Below are positions 48,901 to 55,454 of a stretch of 64,000 nucleotides of DNA, piece by piece. Made by a program: the position numbers and the translations under genes. The first letter of the stretch is position 1, and the number at the start of each line of letters is the position of its first letter. A model generated the notes under the pieces. The model had not been told where the DNA came from, searched no databases, and saw only the letters and a program-made list of their open reading frames with translations. The DNA comes from Gavia stellata (taxonomy: Eukaryota > Chordata > Aves > Gaviiformes > Gaviidae), in contig NC_082596.1 of assembly GCF_030936135.1 (NCBI RefSeq), positions 96,084,449-96,148,448 of the forward strand, in the 5' to 3' direction.

Positions 48901-51674
48901 GGACTCTATGTTACATTCATGAAGGCTGACTTGCACAAGGCACTACAGTCATACAAATAACAATAAGATCATTTCAATTGTCTCAAACATTTCCAGTTTC
49001 CAAACTAAGCAACACCAGATGCAAAGGAGGCAAAACGTACACAATGTGCAGTTTTATAGTCGGTCTGGCTTCCAGCAACCTCCCGCTAACAATGGTCAAC
49101 TGAGCCTGTCTTTAGTACCCTTTAAGCAGACGTTTCCTGAACATGAAATACGTTTGCCCTTATGATATGTGCTGTGACACATTAAGCGTTTTGTCAATGT
49201 GTAAGACGACGACAAAAACCCTCTCCACCGCCACTTACAGTTCCTTTACTTTGTTCCATTTTGTTCTGATATTAGCGCAGGGGTGGGAGGGATCATTTAA
49301 ATTAGTATTTTTCTTGTACGTGTGATCAATTGATTCATAAATCATTATAACATCCCATCCCCAGAACAACTGACAAAACTCTAAAGGCAAATCTGAACAC
49401 AAAACAGATGTTGCCTTTTTTTTTTTTTCACGTGACCAAGTTGGCTGTGATTTTAACCCAATGAGAGAAAACCCTGAGGAAGCAGTTACACATTCTGGGC
49501 ATTTATTCTTTATTACTCAGAAAGAAATATCCATTAGCAAAGATTATATTCATCAGACAAAGCAATCGCTCTTCACTTAGAAAACTCTCATTAAACTCAA
49601 TGAAATGGTTCAAGATAAATGCACGAAGTAAAAAGCACAAGCTAAAAAGCAGTGAGCTAAGCTACTAACTGAAATAGCTAGCCATGACATGATCTCATCT
49701 CAAATAAATAATGTTGGAAGTGTGTACTTGGGGGGGTGGAAATCAAGATATTAAAATAACAATTCAAAAAGATGACTAAGCAGTATCTATTGTTTCCTCA
49801 GTAAAAAACGTAGTATCACCAATGCTGATCTCTCAGGTGCTCATTTGGCCTACAAGTCTCTTACGCAACTGCCAAAACACTTGGCTTCCCTATGACAACA
49901 TCCAGAATACATTGACCTCCTGCCACCGAAGAACAATCCACACAGATAACTAAATGAAGCACTGAATTATTTTATATCATTGGAAAATAAATAAAACAAG
50001 GAAAGTTTGTCTCAATTAAGCAGGGAGGGAGGAGTGCTGTATAATTACAGTCTGCCTCCTGCATAATGAGGTCTAACATGTTGCTTATTATAGATACACC
50101 TTGTCAGTGTCATGCATTCAGTAGCGCCAGGATCAGAATGCAAAAGGACTCGCGCAAGTACACAGAAAGCCATGAACAACTCGAGAACAAAGAGTTCAAA
50201 TAAGTACAACTGTCCTGTCTCCCAAGACCTGAAATATCAAGGTCAGAGTCTCACTTCAGACTGCAAAGCATTCCAGCGAAAGAGCGATAGACTTTGTGCA
50301 GTAAATGACAGTTTCATTTTCCATCTTGAAAGCAACTTTAGCTTCCTCAGATTACACTAATATGTTCTCAGTTTCACAGAAGCAAGGCGTGTTCCAGAAG
50401 ACACCATTAATAACAAAGAAGTGTATTCTAAAGATATTCTATATCTGAATTAGCAACTTGCACAGTAGAAAGTTAGCCACAACAGGAATAACTTGTGACA
50501 CTTTCCTGGCATCTTAAGACTCGTATTAGTACCTTTCGATTCTCCCTCCAGATTTAGAAACAAAGGGATTTTTCAGAATATAGTTAGGATCCTAAACTTC
50601 AGCTGCAAGTTTAGAAAAGTCCATGGAAAATGCACATAAAAAGAAACAAACCTTTCAGCTGCACTGGCAAAGCAAACGGGACACGTTGCAGTGCATCCAG
50701 CTTTTTCACACTTTCTATATTTCTTCTCTGACGCTTCATCATCATCATCTGCTGCTTCAGCCGCTTTCTTCTTCACCTAATAAAGAATAGCTGAAATCTG
50801 AGCAGAAATGACACAAATGCCTCTTCTACAAAGCAGCGTTCAGACAGTTCTGCAGCTTGTGGGTAGCATCAAATGGTTAAAATGATACTAATGAAAATTT
50901 TTCTATCCATTGTAAAATAGCTGCAGCATGAAACAGCTGTCAAAGTAGGTCAGTTTTTCTACAAAAAAAAAAAAAACAACAGTAAGGCTGGAAATATCAT
51001 TTAAAGCTAAAAATGTCTTGCTTTAGTCTAACTGATGCCATTGAAATTATAAGCAAAGCTTCCAGTTTAAATCATATTTTAAGCTCCATCACATGCTAAT
51101 GAGTCAAGCCTCATGCATTCATTCTATTTCTCCTTCAGAAAATCTCTTCTTCACATACTTATTGATATTAATTAGTGGCAATCTTATCTGCGCCTCAAAT
51201 GAAATATTAGAACAGGCTTGGGGCTTTTTTTGGACTCCAGATACAAAGCTGTATAGCAAATGTCTCTTCTGGGCCTCAGAGGTACTGTGTGTTGTGTTGG
51301 TTTAGGCCTCCGTCTGGATGGGCAGACAGCTTTGCCTGGCTGTACAGAAATCTGTGGTTGTGTTTTTAACACATCAAGTATTTACAGGTTATATCGAGCA
51401 TCTGTCTTTTCTGAATATTGTTCACGAATGAGACACTTTACCTACTTCTTCACAGAATTAACTAATTCTCCCTTTCTCTGGATAAGTACTCCAAGTCCTA
51501 ACTTATCCACAATGAAGCCCTCTTTCTTTATAAATGTCAAACACCAGAGTACAAACCCATGTGTTTTTAAATGATTACAAATACCTGTCTTCCAGAACTC
51601 CTCAGAGGAAGGTTGTCTGGAGACTGGTCTGAAGAACATGCCTTTTTTTTTGTTCGTACCCTTCCAGTTGACAT
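27885..51674 (-). CDS. KDM1B: Lysine-specific histone demethylase 2 (KDM1B/LSD2), 20 coding exons
   Basis: KDM1B is a nuclear FAD-dependent amine oxidase that removes methyl groups from H3K4me1/2, using O2 and releasing H2O2 and formaldehyde. It acts in gene bodies and in oocyte imprint setting. Coding exons from 5' to 3' (minus strand): 51674-51585, 50776-50652, 48793-48704, 47904-47793, 46589-46473, 45490-45452, 44356-44152, 43040-42856, 41984-41808, 40872-40798, 39389-39252, 37769-37598, 36533-36406, 34938-34807, 34426-34352, 33434-33318, 32462-32337, 30832-30710, 28718-28566, 27968-27885. They total 2463 nt, or 820 aa (human 822), and all phases agree. Domains: C4H2C2 zinc finger (about 50-130), CW zinc finger (about 135-190), SWIRM (about 260-370), amine oxidase with GAGAAG FAD motif at 387-392. 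Lys659 matches the flavin-contacting lysine of LSD1/LSD2. The gene is convergent with DEK and divergent from TPMT. Confidence 0.96.
28566..28718 (-). CDS. KDM1B: KDM1B coding exon 19 (oxidase domain, FAD site)
   Basis: Encodes [40 protein letters not shown] and [11 protein letters not shown]. The FFAGE segment meets the flavin. Phase 0. Confidence 0.96.
30710..30832 (-). CDS. KDM1B: KDM1B coding exon 18 (oxidase domain)
   Basis: Encodes [20 protein letters not shown] and [20 protein letters not shown] plus Q. Acceptor GGTTTAG, donor GTAAG. Confidence 0.95.
32337..32462 (-). CDS. KDM1B: KDM1B coding exon 17 (oxidase domain)
   Basis: Encodes [40 protein letters not shown] and PE. Acceptor CCCTCTCTAG-like (TCTCTAG), donor GTATCA, phase 0. 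Confidence 0.95.
33318..33434 (-). CDS. KDM1B: KDM1B coding exon 16 (catalytic lysine)
   Basis: Encodes [20 protein letters not shown] and [19 protein letters not shown]. The final Lys (659) aligns with the lysine that contacts flavin N5 through water in LSD1/LSD2. Confidence 0.95.
34352..34426 (-). CDS. KDM1B: KDM1B coding exon 15 (oxidase domain)
   Basis: Twenty-five codons, [19 protein letters not shown] then VWTTQK. Acceptor TAATAG, donor GTACCC, phase 0 both ends. Confidence 0.94.
34807..34938 (-). CDS. KDM1B: KDM1B coding exon 14 (oxidase domain)
   Basis: Encodes [20 protein letters not shown] and [20 protein letters not shown]. The open frame runs past the donor (GTGAGT), but homology stops at the splice site. 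Confidence 0.95.
36317..36372 (+). repeat. Short CR1-type LINE tail remnant
   Basis: ATGGATCAGATGACTTCTC and CCTCCAACCCTATTTTCTAT recall the terminal CR1 sequence (GATGACCT...CCTTCCAACC...TTCTATG). It lies in the KDM1B intron upstream of exon 36406-36533, antisense to the gene. Confidence 0.5.
36406..36533 (-). CDS. KDM1B: KDM1B coding exon 13 (oxidase domain)
   Basis: Encodes [20 protein letters not shown] and [17 protein letters not shown], the substrate-side helices. Acceptor TTTCACAG, donor GTGAG. Confidence 0.95.
37598..37769 (-). CDS. KDM1B: KDM1B coding exon 12 (oxidase domain)
   Basis: Encodes [20 protein letters not shown], then [20 protein letters not shown] and SEWRKDKTQ. It enters at an AAGCTT palindrome; CTTAAG|CTTGGC is the in-frame acceptor. 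Confidence 0.95.
39252..39389 (-). CDS. KDM1B: KDM1B coding exon 11 (FAD-binding)
   Basis: Encodes [40 protein letters not shown] and MCEQ. The Glu after the second beta strand and the GGR motif bind FAD ribose and pyrophosphate. Donor GTGGGT. Confidence 0.95.
39872..39932 (+). repeat. Old CR1/L3-type LINE tail remnant
   Basis: CAGGATACTGGACTAGATGG followed by TGTCTGACTGA resembles the common amniote L3/CR1 tail (GGATACTGGGCTAGATGGACC...TCTGAC). It lies in a KDM1B intron, antisense to the gene. Confidence 0.5.
40020..40070. repeat. AT-rich low-complexity tract
   Basis: TATATATAGATATAAAAATA-type sequence with repeated ATAGATATA units in a KDM1B intron. Similar AT-rich tracts lie at about 39600-39630 and 40205-40240. 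Confidence 0.6.
40798..40872 (-). CDS. KDM1B: KDM1B coding exon 10 (FAD-binding Rossmann motif)
   Basis: Encodes [20 protein letters not shown] and NFGIK: the GxGxxG dinucleotide-binding loop that holds the FAD ADP moiety. The motif reads GAGAAG where I recall GAGPAG in human; the glycines are kept. Confidence 0.96.
41808..41984 (-). CDS. KDM1B: KDM1B coding exon 9 (SWIRM, second part)
   Basis: Encodes [39 protein letters not shown] and the [11 protein letters not shown] linker into the oxidase domain. Phase 0 both ends. Confidence 0.96.
42856..43040 (-). CDS. KDM1B: KDM1B coding exon 8 (SWIRM, first part)
   Basis: Encodes [39 protein letters not shown] and [18 protein letters not shown]. 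The last two belong to the SWIRM helical domain. The TT|GCAGGC reading gives the frame-consistent junction. Confidence 0.95.
43961..44085 (+). repeat. Probable ancient MIR/core-SINE remnant
   Basis: ATTACCTTTATCTTACAAAC, GAGTAAACTGCATCAAAGAA, GCAGTCACACAG and GAACAGAACCAGTATTTCTG follow the order of the MIR-type SINE block (TTTACAGATGAGGAAACTGAGGCACAGAG...GTCACACAG...). The spacing fits. It lies in the intron between KDM1B exons 44356-44152 and 43040-42856. Confidence 0.5.
44152..44356 (-). CDS. KDM1B: KDM1B coding exon 7 (CW-SWIRM linker)
   Basis: A long pyrimidine tract and GGCCAG acceptor precede [40 protein letters not shown] and a variable tail ending in KLEH..PNLT. The variable tail is the least conserved part of the protein. 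Confidence 0.94.
45452..45490 (-). CDS. KDM1B: KDM1B coding exon 6 (39-nt microexon, last CW cysteine)
   Basis: Thirteen codons, [13 protein letters not shown], in phase 0 on both sides, with a strong CTTTCAG acceptor and GTGAG donor. It carries the fourth CW cysteine, so skipping would keep the frame but remove a zinc ligand. Confidence 0.92.
46473..46589 (-). CDS. KDM1B: KDM1B coding exon 5 (CW zinc finger)
   Basis: Encodes [14 protein letters not shown], then [10 protein letters not shown]: three of the four CW cysteines and the tryptophan cage. Acceptor CTTGTAG, donor GTACCA. Confidence 0.95.
46966..47471 (+). mobile_element. CR1 LINE, 5'-truncated, with complete 3' tail
   Basis: The element starts near GTGTTCAGTTTTGGGCCCC and reads the end of the CR1 reverse-transcriptase ORF ([45 protein letters not shown]). 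It continues through [16 protein letters not shown]-type sequence and ends in ATGATTCTGTGATTCTGTG, the avian CR1 octamer tail. The open frame runs 176 aa, including upstream non-element sequence. It is inserted antisense in the KDM1B intron between exons 47904-47793 and 46589-46473. It shows little decay, so it is relatively young. Confidence 0.92.
47793..47904 (-). CDS. KDM1B: KDM1B coding exon 4 (link to CW domain)
   Basis: Encodes [20 protein letters not shown] and [17 protein letters not shown]. The final Trp opens the CW zinc finger. A CR1 insertion lies in the following intron. Confidence 0.95.
48704..48793 (-). CDS. KDM1B: KDM1B coding exon 3 (zinc finger, second half)
   Basis: Encodes [20 protein letters not shown] and NECFDHYYR, supplying the remaining Cys and His ligands of the finger. 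Acceptor ATTACAG; donor GTAGAT, non-consensus after position 3. Confidence 0.94.
50138..50235 (+). repeat. Possible MIR-like SINE remnant
   Basis: ACTCGCGCAAGTACACAGAA, then a degenerate stretch and CCTGTCTCCCAAGACC, is reminiscent of the GCCCAAGGTCACACAG region of MIR-type SINEs. Weaker than the copy at 44 kb. It lies in a KDM1B intron. Confidence 0.3.
50652..50776 (-). CDS. KDM1B: KDM1B coding exon 2 (zinc finger, first half)
   Basis: Encodes an acidic linker and then [20 protein letters not shown], the first zinc-binding cysteines of the C4H2C2 finger. The donor GTTTGT is unusual, but the AG|A junction with the next exon gives the expected Glu-Arg-Cys. Confidence 0.93.
51585..51674 (-). 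CDS. KDM1B: KDM1B coding exon 1 (start codon)
   Basis: The exon begins at 51687 after TTTTTTGCAG, so 13 nt of leader precede the ATG, which has A at -3. It encodes residues 1-30: a basic RTKKKA patch and the conserved LPLRSSGRQ end. Donor GTATTT. Confidence 0.9.
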
Positions 51675-51687
51675 TGTACTATTAGAT
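51675..51687 (-). other. KDM1B: KDM1B 5'UTR part of the first coding exon
   Basis: Thirteen nt lie between the acceptor TTTTTTGCAG and the start codon. They contain in-frame TAA and TAG codons, so no upstream exon can extend the protein through this junction in the matching frame. Confidence 0.75.
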
Positions 51688-53321
51688 CTGCAAAAAAAGG
51701 TAGGCAGTAGTTAAGAAAAAAAAATTAAATTGCTTGACTTCGCAGAGCTGTCTAATCACCTGGGCAATACAGCCACTCATAACACTACTTTTGTCAGAGT
51801 TACTCAGGTAAGAATCTGTTCAGCTTGACTATTAATTCAGGAGGAAAATGAGAATGAGGCATTATGGGAAAGGAACAATACTACTATTTTAAACTAAATT
51901 CGGAGTTAGGATTAGATCCTTGAGTACATCTTGACAGGCTGTTCCAGATCAGCATACCCTGGATTTCAATAATCTGATTTGCATTACGTGAAGACCTGGA
52001 CCGGAACTTGGGTTGGCAAAGCGCATAGACATCAGCTCATAATGCGAGCACTGAAATACCGCTCCGAGGAACGCTCGTCCTGCTAAGTACCGATTTATTC
52101 GTAGCAAGGGATTTGCACTGTAAAGCACTTTTCCAAACAGCGTACTGAAGAGACGTTTAGTACCAGGTGAACAACCCGTTCCAAGACTTGCACACCCTCC
52201 TATGAAAGGGCATCAGAATTTACATTCCGAACTGCAGTTGCATTGCAACTACAGGTGACCAGAGTATCACAAACTTCGTTGTTAAGCACGCAAGAGGAGA
52301 AAAGAAAAGGTTTACAACACAGGAGAGCTCTTTAGCTGTCTTTGACTACATCAGTGGGAAGACGGAAAAGACCACAGTTTATCACATAAGCTGGAAAGCA
52401 CAGAATGTGAGAAAGTACGCCACCGACATATGAAAGCATATTTAAAATGGTATTATCACAGGCATTCTTTTCACAGGGAGTAAACCACAAATAAATAGAG
52501 CCTAGAGGAAGAATTAAATCTAAGTCTGCTCCACCACATACAGAAAGGAAGTGGAAATAAAACCCTTATACTACAGCAATGCGTCATGAATGTTATCTTG
52601 TTGTAGTGGGGATCAGTTTGTAATTATATATTTTTTTAAATATATTTGAGACTTCTCAATTTTTTCTGTTCCAGGCTGCATCTTCCTTGTTTGAGCTGAC
52701 AGTGACGGACATGGTAGCAGTAGCTTCTATCAGGAATTCTGCTAAAAGTAAAGGTAACAGGAGGAGAGAATGGGCGTTTTCACAAAGTTTCAGATGGAGC
52801 TAATGCAAATCAAGTAAATTAGTGCTTTATTCTCTTCTCCAGATAGAAGAAATTTATTTGGGAGGGGAAGGGAAATCACATGATGATATCCACATAAGTG
52901 AAAAATTAGTTCAGACAACCCAATACAAAAATAACTTTCTTTTTTTATGCAACAAACCCCCAATTATAAATAATTAGAGGGAGGCAAAAAAGAATTAAGT
53001 CAACCTTTATTACCTAAAAAAAACCCCAAGCCATCACGCCACCATAAGTTACCACTGTACGGGGGTGGATGAGGTTGGAAAGTAGAGAAAGGAAAACCAA
53101 GCAGTTTCATTTACATGAGATTTCCCTAAACTCCTGTGTAACGCCCCAGGAAATGGTGGCTTTTTTTCTCCCGGAGCTTCCCTTCTGGACGAGTGGCACA
53201 ACAGTCTCTCTCTGTATCACCTTAGCTTCTGACGGTCGCTAATCGTTCCTCCGCGCTGGACCACCTCAGCACTGAGCGAGGCACCAGGCGACTCATTTTG
53301 GTGACTGCCAGGTGATCCCAG

Positions 53322-53338
53322 GCTGCTGCTGCTGCTGC
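53322..53338. repeat. Short (CTG)n microsatellite
   Basis: Five CTG units in the KDM1B leader intron. Too short to suggest instability. Confidence 0.7.
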
Positions 53339-54264
53339 GAGGCCCTTTATCCAAGAAGGTAAAAGGACATGCAGCAGTTTCATCACGTATACGGGGTTAG
53401 AAAAAGAAAAGGCAGCAGTTACCATTCACTAAGAAGCGTGGTAAAAATATTTCGGATTCAGAGGCCTCCCATTTTGGAGGGCAGAGGCCAGATGTACGGA
53501 ATCATGTATTTTTTGCTATAAGCACTACGGGAGGGGGAAGAGGGAGGTGGGGAGAAAGAGAGAAAGAAAAAGAGATCAGCTTATGCATTTAACAGTAAGC
53601 AAGGCCATTGCTTCCAGTTGTGTGCCACTTTGTCCCCACTTCCCCTCCCAAAACAAACACCACCCCCCAACAACCCACAGCTTTTAAAGAACAAGCGAAC
53701 GTTGCCTACTTTACCAAGCTTTATATGACTCTGCATCCTGTAAATATGATCGTACTGGCTGAGAAAATAAGCCCTTTAAAAGGGGGGAGAGAGAGAGAGG
53801 CAGAATACGCTGTCACATTCTGTAACATCTCCTCCGTCTGTAACGCGTGGCCTATGTGGGAAAGCTTTGCGGGGTCTACCGGTGCAGCTGACAGCAAGTT
53901 TGTCTTTGGGGGTGGAGGAAGAAAAAGAACGAAACCCCACACAGGCTGAGAGAGAGCGAGGAAACGAGAGCAGCCTGGTAAACACGGGCCGGTGGGACCG
54001 CGACGCCCGCACACCTTTAGAACTCAGCCCCGAGCAGACCGCCGGCGCCCGCCCGGCCCAGGCTGACAGCCGCCCCCCCCAGCCCCGGGCCGGCAGCCGC
54101 CGGGGCTCGCGGTCCCCGGGCCAGCGCTCGGCGGGGGCCGCGGCTGTGACAGCCGGCGGGAGGGGGGTGCCGAGGGGGACTCCCCGGGGCAGGGGAGGCG
54201 GGGGCTGCCCGGGGGTGCCGGCCGGCGGCGGGGGGAGGCGCTGCGGCCGGCGCCTGGCACTCAC

Positions 54265-54331
54265 CTCGGGGCCGGGTGGCTCGGGGGCCGGAGACCACAT
54301 CCACGCGTGTCCGCGCCGCCTCCTGCTAGAG
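54265..54331 (-). other. KDM1B: Probable KDM1B leader exon 2 (67 nt)
   Basis: On the minus strand a pyrimidine tract of about 60 nt (54338-54402) leads to CGCTGCAG. The exon ends in CCCCGAG|GTGAGT. Both splice signals are excellent. It contains an ATG at 54300 that opens a 12-codon frame up to the donor. Confidence 0.45.
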
Positions 54332-54337
54332 CTGCAG

Positions 54338-54402
54338 CGGGGGAGAAAGGGGGGGAGGAGGGAGGGAGAGGGAGAGGAGGGGGAAGGAGGGGAGAAGCGG
54401 GG
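54338..54402 (+). repeat. Polypurine (GGGA/GGAG) tract
   Basis: About 65 nt almost entirely of G and A on the plus strand, with many G3+ runs. On the minus strand it serves as the pyrimidine tract of the inferred KDM1B leader exon 2. Confidence 0.7.
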
Positions 54403-54502
54403 AGGTGAGGACGGGGGCAGCGCCCGCACCTGCCCCGCCGCCCGGGGAGGGGGACAGGCGTCCCGCCGGCCGCGCCGCAGCCGGGGGAAAGGGGTCACTC
54501 AC

Positions 54503-54540
54503 CGCCGCCGCCATCCGCCCCCTCCTCCCCGGTGCCGTGC
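54503..54540 (-). other. KDM1B: Probable KDM1B leader exon 1
   Basis: A strong GTGAGTGA donor follows GCGGCGGCG on the minus strand. The exon contains an ATG at 54514 that would read M-A-A-A into the next exon. The 5' boundary (about 54540) is a guess. Confidence 0.4.
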
Positions 54541-54544
54541 ACCC

Positions 54545-54657
54545 TCAGCCCGCCTCCTCCTGCCGCCGCTTCCGCTCTCCGCGGTGCGTAGCGAGGGGGA
54601 GGGCGGGGAGGCACCGCCCCGGCCCCGCAGCCCCCCGCGGGACCCGCCGCCGCGCAG
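54545..54657 (+). other. TPMT: Tentative TPMT non-coding first exon
   Basis: The TPMT start codon lies in an exon with only 22 nt of leader, so an upstream exon in the island is expected. CGCGCAG|GTACCC at 54657/54658 is one donor; GCG|GTGCGT at 54583/54584 is another. The exact exon cannot be chosen from sequence. Confidence 0.3.
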
Positions 54658-55056
54658 GTACCCGCCGCCGCCCGGGCGGGGGGCGGCGGGGGGGTGCTGG
54701 GCCTGGCGGGGTCCCCTTCGCCCCCAGCCGCTTCTCGCCCAGGCGTTTCACGGGAGAGAGGGGGAAGTGTCGGCATCTACCCACGGACTGACCGGCCCCA
54801 GGCTCGGGCCCGCGGTTCCCCCCGGGGCAAGGGGGCCGGGCGGCCTCTGGGTGCCCTCCCCATGCGTGCCAAACCGGGGGGGGGGGGGCACCGGCCCCGC
54901 CGTCGGGTCTAACCGGGTGCGTTTGGGCAGGCTCCACGCCGGGGAAAAAAGTCCAACCGGAGCCATCGCTGGCAAGAGTGTGCTCTGTCATGTCCAGTCC
55001 GGCTACGTGGGAATAGTCGCCGAATTATCGTCTCTTAAACCGTCCTAAATTTTTAT

Positions 55057-55139
55057 TTGATTCTAGAAAGGAAGAAACTGCAAGTTTCTTGATTCGGATT
55101 CCATATTTCTTGATTTGATTCTAGAAAGTAAGAAACTCT
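55057..55139 (+). repeat. Two-unit local repeat in TPMT leader intron
   Basis: TTTGATTCTAGAAAG followed by GAAGAAACT or TAAGAAACT occurs twice about 57 bp apart, with TTTCTTGATT also duplicated between them. AAGAAACT-GCA-AGTTTCTT forms a small inverted repeat in the first unit. Confidence 0.6.
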
Positions 55140-55153
55140 TTATTACTTCTAGG

Positions 55154-55237
55154 CCCTCTGCCATCATATCCAGGAGCAAAACTAATGTCCGTGGCAGCGG
55201 AAGACTGAGGCAGGCAGCGGTGTAACTTCGCTGTTCT
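55154..55237 (+). repeat. Direct repeat copy 1 (TPMT leader intron)
   Basis: About 82 bp (TCTGCCATCATATCCAGGAG ... AGACTGAGGCAGGCAGCGG ... GTAACTTC) align with 58894-58977 at roughly 84% by eye, same orientation. It ends about 55 bp before the TPMT start-codon exon. Confidence 0.7.
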
Positions 55238-55314
55238 GGCAGTGCCAGACTGTTCATCGGGTGGGGTAATTCTCTCTTTTTTTTCCCCACAGCTGCTAGC
55301 ACTCCCTGGGGAGG

Positions 55315-55454
55315 ATGGACTGCTCGGCAGATGCATCCGGGGACCTGGAAGGCACGGACATCGGGTCACAGAAGGATAGAGTGGTGACTGAGGAGGAATG
55401 GCTGCAAAGATGGGCAACGGGTAACATTGGATTTCACAAGGAGCAAGGGCATCC
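55315..55454 (+). CDS. TPMT: TPMT coding exon 1 (start codon)
   Basis: The exon begins at 55293 after TTTCCCCACAG. It encodes a divergent N-terminus, then [20 protein letters not shown] and EQGHP. Trp29 lies here. Donor GTATGT, phase 2. Confidence 0.94.

Larger units (their letters stand above)
53950..54950. promoter_or_regulatory. CpG-island bidirectional promoter of KDM1B and TPMT
   Basis: About 1 kb of very GC- and CpG-rich sequence separates the leader exons of KDM1B (minus) and TPMT (plus). Minus-strand donors of GTGAGT type lie at 54502 and 54264. Plus-strand donor candidates lie at 54584 and 54658. From general knowledge the human genes are also head-to-head within tens of bases. No TATA box is evident. 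Confidence 0.75.

Noticed and set aside
54300-54514. Upstream ATGs as N-terminal extensions of KDM1B
   Set aside because: The 13 nt before the KDM1B ATG contain in-frame stops for both readings, so they can only be uORFs.
53776-55048. Long open frames (240 aa minus, 393 aa plus) across the KDM1B/TPMT island
   Set aside because: They overlap on opposite strands, are low-complexity Pro/Arg/Gly sequence, and run through good splice signals. Composition explains them.
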